Source: Pseudomonas fragi (GTDB taxonomy: Bacteria; Pseudomonadota; Gammaproteobacteria; Pseudomonadales; Pseudomonadaceae). Taken from it: a stretch of DNA of 64,000 nucleotides. Under the pieces are notes generated by a model. It was not told where the DNA came from, did not search any database, and was given only the letters and a program-made list of their open reading frames with translations. The translations under genes and the position numbers were made by a program. Positions 29,114-37,709 of the stretch are shown here, in pieces; position 1 is the stretch's first letter, and each line of letters begins with the position of its first letter. The stretch is from NCBI RefSeq assembly GCF_900105835.1, contig NZ_LT629783.1, positions 1 through 64,000 on the forward strand. Direction: 5' to 3'.

Positions 29114-30856
29114 TTAGAGGAGTTCCCGAGTGGCGTTCCAGTTATTCAAAAAGGTCTGGGCGTTGACTTCGCCAGTGATGCGTTGCCCGCGACGCTCAAC
29201 GCCATTGGGGCCGATCCAGATAAAACTGGGCGGGCCGGGTACTTGATAGCGGCTGAGCAGCTCGCGGCTGGCGACATTATCGGCGGTTACGTCAAGACGC
29301 AACAGGCGCACGCCTTGCAGGGCATCCATCACCTGGGGTTTGGCAAATACCTGTTTTTCCATGACCTTGCACGACACGCACCAGTCGGCGTAGTAATCGA
29401 GCATTACCCATTGGCCTTCGGCCTTGGCGCTTGCCAACTCGCGGTCCAGGCTGGCCGGGTCCTTGATGGTGATAAAGGTGTAATGGGCGGTATTGGCCGA
29501 AGCGCCTGCCACGGTTTTGGCGGTATACACCTGCAGCGGTTGCCACAGTTCGGTGCCGCCCCCCGCGGCGCCCACCAGCAGCAGGCTGCCCCACAATCCT
29601 GCCAGCAGGCTGAGCGGGCTGAACAGAGGTCTGGCGCGCAGGAATACCTGCGCCTGCTGCCACAGGCTGCAGGCCAGCACGATCAGCAGCACGCCCCACA
29701 GGCCCAGCCACAACGACTCGGCGAGCACCGGACGCACCAGCAACAACGCGGTGCCCAGGAACAGGAAACCGAACAGGCCCTTCATCAGGTTCATCCACGC
29801 ACCTGGCTTGGGCAGGAAACGGCTGCCCACGGTCACCAGCAACAACAGCGGTACGCCGATGCCCAGGCCCATTACAAACAGCACCAAGCCGCCTTCAACC
29901 GCATTGCCGCTTTGCGCGATATACAGCAGGGCACCCGCCAGCGGCGCGGTCATGCAGGGGCCTACCAGCAAGCCCGAGAGGGCCCCCAAAATACCTGCAC
30001 CCAACAGGCTGCCGCCTTTGCGGCCGCGCCCGGCAGTTTCCAGGCGGTCGCGCAGGGCGGCGGGCAATTGCAGCTCGAAAAAGCCGAACATCGGCAGCGC
30101 CAGTATCACGAACAGCGCGGCGAAACTGCCCAGCAGCCAGGGTTGTTGCAGCAGGGCCTGCAAATTGGCGCCCAGCAGCGCTGCCAGTACACCCAGCCCG
30201 GCATAGACCAGTGCCATGCTGATCACATAACTGCCGGCCACGGCAAAACCGCGCCCGGGTGTGGCGCCACTGCCCACTACCAGCCCGGCCAGAATCGGCA
30301 GCATGGGCAGCGAGCACGGTGTAAAGGCCAGCAACAGGCCCAGGCCGAAGAACAGCAGCAGGCTCCAGCCCAATGAGCGCTGTTGCAATGTGGTCGCCAG
30401 TGACTGGTCCTGGGCCTGACCCTCCACGCTAGCTGCCTGGGTGCCACCCAAGTCGACAGCCTGGCTTTGTGGCGGGTAGCACAGGCCGGCATCGGCGCAG
30501 CCTTGCCAACTGACCTTGACCTGACCGCTGGCTCCCGCCGGGATCACGATTGCAACGCTGTCACGATAAACCTGGGTGGCGCCAAAAAACTCATCACTGT
30601 GCTCCAGCCCTTGTGGCAATACAGGCGTGTGCGCGGCGTCGAGCCCGTCAAATCTGAAACGTTTTTTATACAGATAGTAGCTGTCGGCAATCTTCCACTG
30701 CAGGCGGGTCTCGCCGGAGGGCAGGTGCTCGCTGCTGAATACAAACGCCTTGCCTACCGGCAAAAAGTCAGCTTGTTGTGCAAACGGGTCTTCACTGGCG
30801 TATGCCTGGCTAAAACCCGTGAACATCAACAAGAAAAAGATAAACAAACGAGACAT
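29114..30856 (-). CDS. dsbD: Thiol:disulfide interchange protein DsbD
   Basis: 580-residue inner-membrane electron hub moving reducing power from cytosolic thioredoxin to the periplasm. A signal peptide is followed by the DsbD alpha domain (CADAGLCYPP near residue 120), eight membrane helices with the two redox cysteines in FTPCSLPMLPILAG and VGPCMTAPLAGALL, and a C-terminal thioredoxin domain with ADWCVSCKVMEKQVF. First gene of dsbD-tlpA-dsbG. A direct repeat of TTAA with 11-base spacing lies 50-65 bases upstream (30906-30920). Confidence 0.96.
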   Translation of the reverse strand: MSRLFIFFLLMFTGFSQAYASEDPFAQQADFLPVGKAFVFSSEHLPSGETRLQWKIADSYYLYKKRFRFDGLDAAHTPVLPQGLEHSDEFFGATQVYRDSVAIVIPAGASGQVKVSWQGCADAGLCYPPQSQAVDLGGTQAASVEGQAQDQSLATTLQQRSLGWSLLLFFGLGLLLAFTPCSLPMLPILAGLVVGSGATPGRGFAVAGSYVISMALVYAGLGVLAALLGANLQALLQQPWLLGSFAALFVILALPMFGFFELQLPAALRDRLETAGRGRKGGSLLGAGILGALSGLLVGPCMTAPLAGALLYIAQSGNAVEGGLVLFVMGLGIGVPLLLLVTVGSRFLPKPGAWMNLMKGLFGFLFLGTALLLVRPVLAESLWLGLWGVLLIVLACSLWQQAQVFLRARPLFSPLSLLAGLWGSLLLVGAAGGGTELWQPLQVYTAKTVAGASANTAHYTFITIKDPASLDRELASAKAEGQWVMLDYYADWCVSCKVMEKQVFAKPQVMDALQGVRLLRLDVTADNVASRELLSRYQVPGPPSFIWIGPNGVERRGQRITGEVNAQTFLNNWNATRELL

Positions 30857-30900
30857 GCGCCAGACCTTGGTGTTTACGAATAGAGCCCACCTTGGGGGGT

Positions 30901-30923
30901 GTCGATTAACCGAGTGTTAATGC
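30901..30923 (-). promoter_or_regulatory. Candidate response-regulator (DsbR) site upstream of dsbD
   Basis: Minus strand GCATTAACACTCGGTTAATCG carries TTAA twice with 11-base periodicity, the arrangement bound by OmpR-class regulators. A related TTAATCG element occurs upstream of dsbR (32142-32152). Binding is inferred only. Confidence 0.4.
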
Positions 30924-30948
30924 TTGGTCGGCCGAGGTTATTGCAGGG

Positions 30949-31992
30949 TCAGCGTAAACAGGTGCGCAAGCGAAACTCGGATAGCAGCGGGTATTGTTGG
31001 CGCCACTCATGGGCAGCTCTTTTGGCAGCAGCAATCTGCTCAGTGCTCAACTCGGATTCGAGGTGTGCAAGTTTGTTCGGGATATTGTAGGGGTTGTGGC
31101 CTCGACCCTTGATCTGGTTAACCAGCCATAAAAGGGCATACCCCTTTACATAGTCGGCCTCGAATCCGCTGAGGGTGTCGTTATGGGAGTCATCGCTGTT
31201 CATGCCGCTCAATGCCAGACCATACTGTTGAACCGCATTGATGCTGCCTGCCTGGGCCTCCCTGATTCGCCATTGTTGAATAAACGGATAATTATTGCGG
31301 TTTTCAATGTGGTTCGCGTACCAATACATGGCAGGCGGGTATCCGCCATTGGCCGAGCTGGCGATCAATTCGTATACGGTGTCTAGCGGATCTGCTCCGT
31401 CCGTCACCAGTGCCGGGTCTTTATCGTAGAGAGTGGCCAACAGATATTGAGCAATGGCATGCCCGGTTGCAGCAGCATGTTTTAGCCAGGCCAGATCTCT
31501 GGTTAGCGCATACATGTTCAAGATTGCCTCGGGGTCGTGGTTGCGGACGCCGCTTTCGAGTTGCCTGTGTGCTCTTGCTTCCCAGGCATTACCTCTCAGG
31601 CGCAGCATCGCGTCTATATTTCCTTGCTCGGCAGATGCTTCATAAAGAGGCAAGTACCGGGCCTTTTGGTTGTCCTCCAGCGTTTCGATCAGCTGTGTAG
31701 CCCGTGCAACCAGTTGCGAGTAAAACTCCCCCGGACGATCAATTTGCAAGATTCTCTCAATCTGCTGTTTGAGCGTAGTGATTTGGTTCGAGTTTTCAGA
31801 AGGGGTGTGTTCAATGATATCGGCCAGCGCAAACTGAGCGTCGGCATTACCTGTTGTTGCAGGCAACTGTAAAAACTGTTCGGCATGCTTCAAAGCTCCG
31901 AGGTTATAAAGGCGCATGCCTTTTTCATGTAGCAGGGTGTAGGTGGGTAGCCCTTCGAGGAGCCAGGAAAATTCATCAGTGAATACCTGCAT
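30949..31992 (-). CDS. Sel1-like/tetratricopeptide hypothetical protein
   Basis: 347-residue protein of unknown function. Degenerate Sel1-type helical repeats are visible: LPATTGNADAQFALADI, ASAEQGNIDAMLRLRG, AAATGHAIAQYLLATLYD, SSANGGYPPAMYWYANH and EAQAGSINAVQQYGLAL. No signal peptide or helix is predicted. Base composition looks more AT-rich than its neighbours, and it sits between dsbD and dsbRS, which are direct divergent neighbours in P. aeruginosa, so it may be a later insertion. Sel1 proteins usually mediate protein contacts. No T-rich terminator is seen after it. Confidence 0.75.
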   Translation of the reverse strand: MQVFTDEFSWLLEGLPTYTLLHEKGMRLYNLGALKHAEQFLQLPATTGNADAQFALADIIEHTPSENSNQITTLKQQIERILQIDRPGEFYSQLVARATQLIETLEDNQKARYLPLYEASAEQGNIDAMLRLRGNAWEARAHRQLESGVRNHDPEAILNMYALTRDLAWLKHAAATGHAIAQYLLATLYDKDPALVTDGADPLDTVYELIASSANGGYPPAMYWYANHIENRNNYPFIQQWRIREAQAGSINAVQQYGLALSGMNSDDSHNDTLSGFEADYVKGYALLWLVNQIKGRGHNPYNIPNKLAHLESELSTEQIAAAKRAAHEWRQQYPLLSEFRLRTCLR

Positions 31993-32141
31993 ACAAGTAC
32001 CTTTTAAGTGTGGATGGACAGGCGTTCAGGGTAGGGCTGCATCTGAGATGCTGTGCACTACATATATAACGCCGGGTGGCGTAGTCAGGAGGCATGATGT
32101 CTGGCTCCACGGCATAATCCGCCCTTAATCCCACGACCTTT

Positions 32142-32152
32142 TAATCGGCTCA
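32142..32152 (+). promoter_or_regulatory. TTTTAATCGGC element upstream of dsbR
   Basis: The element resembles GGTTAATCGAC upstream of dsbD. A second TTAATC lies 16 bases upstream. It ends 17 bases before the dsbR ATG. It may be part of an autoregulatory site; weak evidence. Confidence 0.25.
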
Positions 32153-32169
32153 TTTACGCGGGTATCAGC

Positions 32170-32850
32170 ATGCATGTACTGGTTTGCGAAGACGACGAAC
32201 TGATTGCCAGCGGCATCAAGGCCGGGCTGACGGCCCAGGGCCTGACGGTGGAACATGTGGCCAGTGCCGGCGCGGCACGGGCCATGCTCAAGGCCGCCGA
32301 GTTCGATGTGATGGTGCTCGACCTGGGCCTGCCCGACGAAGATGGTCTCAAGCTGCTGCAACAGTTGCGTCAGCAGGGCCTTGAGTTGCCGGTGCTGATC
32401 CTGACCGCCCGTGACTCGGTCACCGACCGCGTGGACGGCTTGCAGGCCGGGGCCGACGACTACCTGCTCAAGCCATTTGACCTGCGCGAGCTGGCTGCCC
32501 GCCTGCACACCCTGCTGCGCCGTGTCGCAGGCCGCAGTGTCAACCTGATCGAGCATGGCCCCCTGAGCTACGACCCCAGCAGCCGCGTGACCTTGCTGGC
32601 GGGCCAGCCGGTAGACTTGTCCCGCCGTGAACAGGCGCTGCTGCAAGCCTTGCTGCATAACCGCGGGCGGGTACTGTCCAGCGATCAGCTCAAGGACAGC
32701 ATCTACGGCTTTGGTGATGAACTGGAGAGCAACGCCCTGAACGTACATATCCATCATCTGCGGCGCAAATTGGGCAACGGTATTGTCGAAACCGTGCGCG
32801 GCCTGGGCTATCGCCTCGGCCCTGCCGATGGCGCAGAGCCCCAAGCTTGA
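32170..32850 (+). CDS. dsbR: OmpR-class response regulator (DsbR-like)
   Basis: 226 residues: receiver domain with acidic pair CEDDELI, phosphoacceptor in VMVLDLGLPDEDG (Asp51), Thr in LILTARD and Lys in LLKPFD; then a winged-helix DNA-binding domain (SRREQALLQALL... NALNVHIHHLRRKLG). It overlaps the sensor gene by one base (TGATG). Place and orientation match P. aeruginosa PA2479/PA2480, described as the copper-responsive DsbRS system that activates the divergent dsb operon. The name rests on synteny. Confidence 0.85.
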   Translation: MHVLVCEDDELIASGIKAGLTAQGLTVEHVASAGAARAMLKAAEFDVMVLDLGLPDEDGLKLLQQLRQQGLELPVLILTARDSVTDRVDGLQAGADDYLLKPFDLRELAARLHTLLRRVAGRSVNLIEHGPLSYDPSSRVTLLAGQPVDLSRREQALLQALLHNRGRVLSSDQLKDSIYGFGDELESNALNVHIHHLRRKLGNGIVETVRGLGYRLGPADGAEPQA

Positions 32851-34175
32851 TGAGCCTGCGCCTGCGGTTGAGCCTGACCATCGGCTCGGCGTTTGTGCTG
32901 GTCTGGGCCCTGGCGGCGGCCTGGATGCTCAGCGACCTGCGTCAGCAGATGATGTTTTCCCTTGACCAGCGCCTGGTGGCTTCGGCACGCATGGTCGCCG
33001 GGTTGCTGGAGCAGTTGCCGCAATTGCCGGTAAAAGGTGAGGGCACCCATTTCAGTGCCGAGCAACTGACCATCCCTGGCGGCATGGCCTGCCAGGTCAG
33101 CTCCTTGCGCGGCGAGATCCTGGCCCGCAGCCACAACAACCCGGACCAGCCGATGCAGTCCCAGGCGGCGGGCTTTCATGATCAGGTCATCGATGGCGCC
33201 ACCTGGCGCACCTTCACCCTGGACCGTGGTGATGTACGCATCACCACGGCTGACCGCCAGGTCGAGCGCGAGGCCTTGAACCTGTCGGTGCTGCTGGCGG
33301 CCTCGGTGCCGGTGGGCATGGCGCTGATCGTCTGCCTGCTGCTGCTGTGGCTGGGGATTGGCCAGGGGCTGGCGCCGCTCAGCCGAATGCGTGATGCCCT
33401 GATGCGCCGCGACGCCGACTCCTTGCAGCCGTTGAACATTTCACCGCTGCCCAGTGAGCTGAAGCCGCTGCTCGATTCCCAGAACCAGTTGTTTGCCCGT
33501 ATCGCCAGGACCATCGAGCGCGAGCGTCGCCTCACCGGGGATGCCGCCCACGAACTGCGTAGCCCGCTGACCGCGATCAAGACCCACCTGCAAGTGGCGC
33601 GCATGACCGAGGGTGAGGCCCGTGAACAGTCGCTGGCCCATGCCGAAGCAGGCGCCGACCGCCTGCACCGCACCCTGGAGCAATTGCTCCTGCTGGCGCG
33701 GGTCGAGGGTAGCCTGTCGTTTGATGACGGGGTCAATTGCTCGGCAGGGCAAGTGGCGCATTTCGCGGTTCATGATGCGGCGGCGGGCGAGGGTGAGCGG
33801 ATCCGCCTGCACCTGCCGCCCGAGCTGCCGGACACGGCGCTTGAAGTGCCTTCGGTGCTGGCCATCGCTGCGCTGCGCAACTTGCTGGACAACGCCTTGC
33901 GCCACACCCCGGCGGGTACCCAGGTCGAGTTGACGGTGAGCGTTGACGGCCCGCAGGTCAAATACCAGGTGCGCGACCACGGCCCCGGCATCCCTGCCGA
34001 AACCCTGCAGCACATGACCCAGCGCTTCTGGCGTAATGGCAACAGCAATGGTTGCGGCCTGGGCCTGGCGATCGTGCAGGCGATTGTCGAGCGTTGCCGC
34101 TGTGAACTGAGCTTCGACAGCCAGCCCGATGGCTTGCGGGTTGAATTGCGCATGCCGCTGAAAAGGAGCGCGTGA
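32850..34175 (+). CDS. dsbS: Sensor histidine kinase (DsbS-like)
   Basis: 441-residue membrane sensor starting at the ATG at 32850 (a TTG three bases earlier is possible). Helices at about 8-28 and 145-170 enclose a periplasmic domain of about 115 residues with a single cysteine (GGMACQVSS, residue 81 or 82). The kinase core has the H-box DAAHELRSPLTAIKTH, N-box LLDNALRHTP and G-boxes DHGPGIP and GCGLGLAI. From memory, P. aeruginosa DsbS senses Cu(I) through Cys82, which would correspond to this residue. Co-expressed with dsbR. Confidence 0.87.
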   Translation: MSLRLRLSLTIGSAFVLVWALAAAWMLSDLRQQMMFSLDQRLVASARMVAGLLEQLPQLPVKGEGTHFSAEQLTIPGGMACQVSSLRGEILARSHNNPDQPMQSQAAGFHDQVIDGATWRTFTLDRGDVRITTADRQVEREALNLSVLLAASVPVGMALIVCLLLLWLGIGQGLAPLSRMRDALMRRDADSLQPLNISPLPSELKPLLDSQNQLFARIARTIERERRLTGDAAHELRSPLTAIKTHLQVARMTEGEAREQSLAHAEAGADRLHRTLEQLLLLARVEGSLSFDDGVNCSAGQVAHFAVHDAAAGEGERIRLHLPPELPDTALEVPSVLAIAALRNLLDNALRHTPAGTQVELTVSVDGPQVKYQVRDHGPGIPAETLQHMTQRFWRNGNSNGCGLGLAIVQAIVERCRCELSFDSQPDGLRVELRMPLKRSA

Positions 34176-34186
34176 GGCGCATCATC

Positions 34187-34270
34187 TGTGGGAGCGGGCT
34201 TGATCGCGATACAGGCAACGCGGTCTTGCAGGTCGGTCGAGGCCATGCCATCGCGAGCAAGCCCGCTCCC
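34187..34270. repeat. REP doublet
   Basis: Inverted REP cores (TGTGGGAGCGGGCTTG and CAAGCCCGCTCCC) about 50 bases apart, between dsbS and the cycA regulatory region. Confidence 0.88.
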
Positions 34271-34314
34271 GAAAAAAAGCCCCTCAGGCCGGCAACGGTA
34301 CGAATACGCTCCAA

Positions 34315-34414
34315 TGGACTGATTTCGTTACAACTTCAGTTGGAGCATGGTTTACAGTACCCGCGCTCCAGCGAATCATCCATAAACGGTATTTGGTGGA
34401 GTGATTCCTTTACA
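34315..34414 (+). promoter_or_regulatory. Two 18-bp activator-site candidates upstream of cycA
   Basis: TGGACTGATTTCGTTACA (34315-34332) and TGGAGTGATTCCTTTACA (34397-34414) share the pattern TGGANTGATTYCNTTACA. Similar 18-mers occur three times upstream of gcvH (37710-37818). They lie 56-155 bases upstream of the -24/-12 promoter, where bacterial enhancer-binding proteins sit. The adjacent TyrR/GcsR-like regulator is the likely binder. Confidence 0.65.
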
Positions 34415-34469
34415 CCCAAACACAGACTCCACGGCGCATAAACGGCCCGCTTGACCGCTTGTACGAGGC

Positions 34470-34485
34470 TGGCACAGAACGTGCT
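34470..34485 (+). promoter_or_regulatory. Sigma54 (-24/-12) promoter of cycA
   Basis: TGGCACAGAACGTGCT matches TGGCAC-N5-TTGCW with one mismatch and correct GG-GC spacing. The predicted transcript start is near 34496, giving a 73-base leader. Confidence 0.85.
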
Positions 34486-34489
34486 CATG

Positions 34490-34535
34490 TCCCTTGGTCC
34501 GCTCCTGATAAACATGATGTTTATCGGGTCCAGGG
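34490..34535 (+). other. Hairpin in the cycA leader
   Basis: The perfect 9-1-9 palindrome GATAAACATGATGTTTATC (34507-34525) is enclosed by TCCCTTGG and CCAGGGA, giving a long imperfect stem at the 5' end of the predicted mRNA. It lacks the conserved core of a glycine riboswitch and has no T run. Role unknown. Confidence 0.6.
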
Positions 34536-34544
34536 ACCCCGTAC

Positions 34545-34555
34545 AAGAACAATAA
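34545..34555 (+). promoter_or_regulatory. Overlapping Hfq/Crc (CA) motifs before cycA
   Basis: AAGAACAATAA contains two overlapping matches to AANAAYAA (34545-34552 and 34548-34555), immediately upstream of the ribosome site AAGAGGA. Hfq/Crc binding there represses translation in Pseudomonas when preferred carbon sources are present. Function inferred. Confidence 0.65.
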
Positions 34556-34568
34556 AAGAGGATGATTC

Positions 34569-35978
34569 ATGCAAAATCACCGACCTGATACCCCAGAACC
34601 GGAACTGCAACGCAGCCTGTCCAACCGTCATATCCAGCTGATTGCCATTGGCGGTGCCATCGGTACCGGTCTGTTCATGGGCTCGGGCAAGACCATCAGC
34701 CTCGCAGGTCCTTCGATCATCTTCGTCTACATGATCATCGGTTTCATGTTGTTTTTCGTGATGCGCGCCATGGGCGAGCTGCTGTTATCCAACCTCAAGT
34801 ACAAATCTTTCATCGACTTTTCCGCAGACCTGCTGGGCCCGATGGCCGGCTACTTCACTGGCTGGACCTACTGGTTCTGCTGGATCGTGACCGGTATCGC
34901 CGATGTGATTGCCATCTCCGGCTACACCCACTTCTGGTTCCCCGACATCCCGCTTTGGCTGCCGGCCATCGGCTGCGTTGCGCTGCTGCTGTCACTGAAC
35001 CTGATCACGGTGAAGATGTTCGGCGAGCTGGAATTCTGGTTCGCCATGATCAAGATCGTGGCCATCTGCGCGTTGGTCTGCACCGGGCTGTATATGGTGA
35101 CCACGGCGTTCCAGTCGCCCACCGGCAACTCGGCCTCCATGGCCAACCTGTGGAATGACGGGGGCATGTTCCCCCACGGCCTGATGGGCTTCTTTGCCGG
35201 TTTCCAGATTGCCGTATTTGCGTTCGTGGGCATTGAGCTGGTGGGCACCACCGCCGCTGAGACCAAAAACCCGGAGCGCAACCTGCCACGGGCGATCAAC
35301 TCGATTCCGCTGCGCATCATCATGTTCTATGTGTTTGCATTGATTGCGATCCTGGCGGTCACCCCGTGGCGTGATGTGGTGGCGGACAAGAGCCCGTTCG
35401 TGGAGCTGTTCATGCTCGCCGGTCTGCCCGCCGCCGCAGGCATCATCAACTTCGTGGTGCTGACCTCGGCGGCGTCTTCGGCCAACAGCGGCGTGTTTTC
35501 CACCAGCCGCATGCTGTTCGGCCTGGCAATGGACGGCGATGCCCCAAGCAAGTTCAAGAACCTGTCGCGCCGTGCAGTGCCGTCCAATGGCCTGATCTTC
35601 TCCTGTATCTGCCTGCTGGCCGGGGCGCTGGTGATTTATGTGGTGCCCAACCTGATGGAGGCCTTCACCCTGATCACCACGGTATCGGCTACCTTGTTCA
35701 TGTTCGTGTGGACCATGATCCTGCTGTCCTACCTGGCCTATCGCAAAAAGCGCGATCACCTGCACCGTGCCTCGAAGTACAAGATGCCCGGCGGCAAGGT
35801 CATGGTCTGGGTATGCCTGACCTTCTTCGTGTTTATCCTGACCCTGTTGGCCCTGGAAGATGACACTCGCCAGGCGCTGTACATGGTGCCGCTGTGGTTC
35901 GTGGTGCTGGGCCTGGGCTATCGCTCGGTGCTGCGCAACAAGCAGGAGGCTGCGGACCTGGCTTGCCAGACCGACTGA
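34569..35978 (+). CDS. cycA: Amino acid permease, CycA-type (D-serine/D-alanine/glycine)
   Basis: 469-residue APC-superfamily importer with twelve helices. The opening HIQLIAIGGAIGTGLFMGSG is the substrate-binding helix 1, and FVGIELVGTTAAETKNPERN follows helix 6. The sequence is of the CycA type that takes up glycine and small neutral amino acids with protons. AAGAGGATGATTC precedes the ATG. It lies upstream of a GcsR-like activator and a glycine-use operon, has its own sigma54 promoter, shared 18-bp sites and Hfq/Crc motifs. Glycine is therefore the likeliest physiological substrate. Confidence 0.92.
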   Translation: MQNHRPDTPEPELQRSLSNRHIQLIAIGGAIGTGLFMGSGKTISLAGPSIIFVYMIIGFMLFFVMRAMGELLLSNLKYKSFIDFSADLLGPMAGYFTGWTYWFCWIVTGIADVIAISGYTHFWFPDIPLWLPAIGCVALLLSLNLITVKMFGELEFWFAMIKIVAICALVCTGLYMVTTAFQSPTGNSASMANLWNDGGMFPHGLMGFFAGFQIAVFAFVGIELVGTTAAETKNPERNLPRAINSIPLRIIMFYVFALIAILAVTPWRDVVADKSPFVELFMLAGLPAAAGIINFVVLTSAASSANSGVFSTSRMLFGLAMDGDAPSKFKNLSRRAVPSNGLIFSCICLLAGALVIYVVPNLMEAFTLITTVSATLFMFVWTMILLSYLAYRKKRDHLHRASKYKMPGGKVMVWVCLTFFVFILTLLALEDDTRQALYMVPLWFVVLGLGYRSVLRNKQEAADLACQTD

Positions 35979-36062
35979 TGGCCGCTTCACGACATTGATT
36001 CTGCCTGGGGGGCGGCACAGGGTGTGCCGCCCCTCGTTGTTTGTTGTCAGGGAGCGATAGCC

Positions 36063-37592
36063 ATGCGAATTCACGTTACGTTCAAAGACCGCGTCGGCAT
36101 TACCCAGGAAATCCTGATGCTGCTGGGCGCGCGCAATCTCAACCTGGACGCGGTGGAGATGAGCCCGCCGAATGTCTATATCGATGCCCCCACCCTGTCG
36201 CAAAAGGTGCTGGACGAACTCCACCACGCTTTGCTGGGGGTAACAGGAGTGCAGGCTGTTGATCTGGTGGACATCCTCCCCGGGCAGCGCCGCCGCCTGC
36301 AGCTGGAGGCCCTGCTGGCCGCCATGAGCGACCCGGTGATGGCGGTGGATCCCGATGGCTGCGTGCTGCTGGCCAACCCCGGGCTGACGGATCTTTATGG
36401 CAGCGACCCCACCGGTGAGCCGCTGTCGAATCTGTTCGCAGCCCCTGACCTGGCCCGCACCCTGATCGATAAAGGCTTTCGCCTGCCCATGTGCGAAGTC
36501 AGCTTCAAGGGGCGCGACCTGCTGCTCGATGCCACGCCCATCAGCGGCGGCGCGGATGTTCTGGTGGGCGGTCTGCTGACCCTGTACCCGCCGAGCCGTA
36601 TCGGCGAGCGGTTGGCGTCCTTGTTGCGCGATCCGGCAGAAGGGCTGGAAGCCTTGCTGGGCAAGTCGGCGGTGCTGGAAGAGCTCAAGATCCGGTTGCA
36701 CAAAGTGGCGAGCCTGGATGCGCCGTTGCTGATCCAGGGCGAAACTGGCACGGGCAAAGAGCTGGTGGCTCATGCCTGTCATGCCATGAGTGCCCGCCGC
36801 GATGCGTCGTTCCTGGCCTTGAACTGTGCCGCGCTGCCCGAGAGCCTGGCCGAAAGCGAGCTGTTCGGTTACGCCGCCGGGGCCTTTACCGGTGCCCAGC
36901 GTGGCGGCAAGCCGGGGCTGCTGGAGTTGGCAGACCGTGGCACGGTGTTTCTCGACGAAGTGGGGGAGATGTCCCCGTACCTGCAAGCCAAGCTGCTGCG
37001 GTTTCTCAGTGACGGCTGCTTTCGGCGGATCGGCGGCGAACGTGAAGTGCAGGTCAATGTGCGGGTGCTCTGCGCGACGCACCGCGACCTGGAGCGCATG
37101 GTGCGCGAAGGCACCTTCCGCGAGGATCTGTATTACCGCCTCAACGTCCTCAACCTGCTGGTGCCGCCGTTGCGCGAGCGCGGCATGGATATCCTGCTGC
37201 TGGCCGAGCACTTTTTGCGCCAGGCCTGCGAGCAGATCCACCGCTCACCCTGTCAACTGGCTGTGGCGACCCATCCGCTGCTGCTGGGCAATCGCTGGGC
37301 GGGCAATGTGCGGCAACTGCAAAACGTCATCTTCCGCGCGGCAGCCACCAGCGAGGGCGACATGATTGATTGCGGCGATCTGGAACTGGCGGGCACCGAG
37401 CTGACCGCGCATAAGTCAGCCAGCGCAGAAGTGACCAGCCTGGAGGAGGCGATGCAGGGGTTTGAAAAAGCCTTGCTGGAACGTTACTACACGGCCTATC
37501 CATCGACCCGGCAGTTGGCCTCGCGCTTGCAGACGTCGCATACCGCTATAGGCCAGCGGTTGCGCAAGTACGGGATCGCCTCGCGCTCCTAA
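36063..37592 (+). CDS. gcsR: TyrR/GcsR-like sigma54-dependent enhancer-binding regulator
   Basis: 509 residues: N-terminal ACT domain (MRIHVTFKDRVGITQEIL, about 1-75), PAS domain (about 77-180), AAA+ domain with Walker A QGETGTGKE, the sigma54 contact loop AGAFTGAQ, Walker B GTVFLDEVGEM and arginine-finger segment FREDLYYRLN, then a TyrR-type helix-turn-helix (STRQLASRLQTSHTAIGQRL). P. aeruginosa GcsR (PA2449) controls the glycine cleavage operon in response to glycine. Here it is flanked by cycA and gcvH-glyA-lipA. The ATG at 36063 follows AGGGAG. PhhR-type aromatic control is less likely from context. Confidence 0.88.
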   Translation: MRIHVTFKDRVGITQEILMLLGARNLNLDAVEMSPPNVYIDAPTLSQKVLDELHHALLGVTGVQAVDLVDILPGQRRRLQLEALLAAMSDPVMAVDPDGCVLLANPGLTDLYGSDPTGEPLSNLFAAPDLARTLIDKGFRLPMCEVSFKGRDLLLDATPISGGADVLVGGLLTLYPPSRIGERLASLLRDPAEGLEALLGKSAVLEELKIRLHKVASLDAPLLIQGETGTGKELVAHACHAMSARRDASFLALNCAALPESLAESELFGYAAGAFTGAQRGGKPGLLELADRGTVFLDEVGEMSPYLQAKLLRFLSDGCFRRIGGEREVQVNVRVLCATHRDLERMVREGTFREDLYYRLNVLNLLVPPLRERGMDILLLAEHFLRQACEQIHRSPCQLAVATHPLLLGNRWAGNVRQLQNVIFRAAATSEGDMIDCGDLELAGTELTAHKSASAEVTSLEEAMQGFEKALLERYYTAYPSTRQLASRLQTSHTAIGQRLRKYGIASRS

Positions 37593-37603
37593 CCCGCACT
37601 GCT

Positions 37604-37675
37604 GAACTGTAGCCGCTGAGGAGCGGAGCGAGGCTGCGATGGCGTGGTGCGGCACTCCGGCGCAGCCGTCGTAAA
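37604..37675. repeat. Degenerate palindromic repeat between gcsR and gcvH
   Basis: Sequence such as TGTAGCCGCTGAGGAGCGGAGCGAGGCTGCGATGG and GCAGCCGTCGTAAAACC resembles half-elements of the long palindromic family at 12308 and 57750, but without a full partner arm. Confidence 0.5.
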
Positions 37676-37709
37676 ACCTTTCAGTTCAGGTAGTTTGCGC
37701 TGGTTCCAG

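Noticed and set aside
34496..34568. Glycine riboswitch before cycA
   Set aside because: The leader is only about 73 bases and lacks the conserved glycine aptamer core; control is better explained by the sigma54 activator.
34992..37241. A 749-codon open frame on the minus strand across cycA and gcsR
   Set aside because: It is antisense to two well-supported genes, is His/Gln-rich in the manner of GC-rich antisense frames, and shows no domain.
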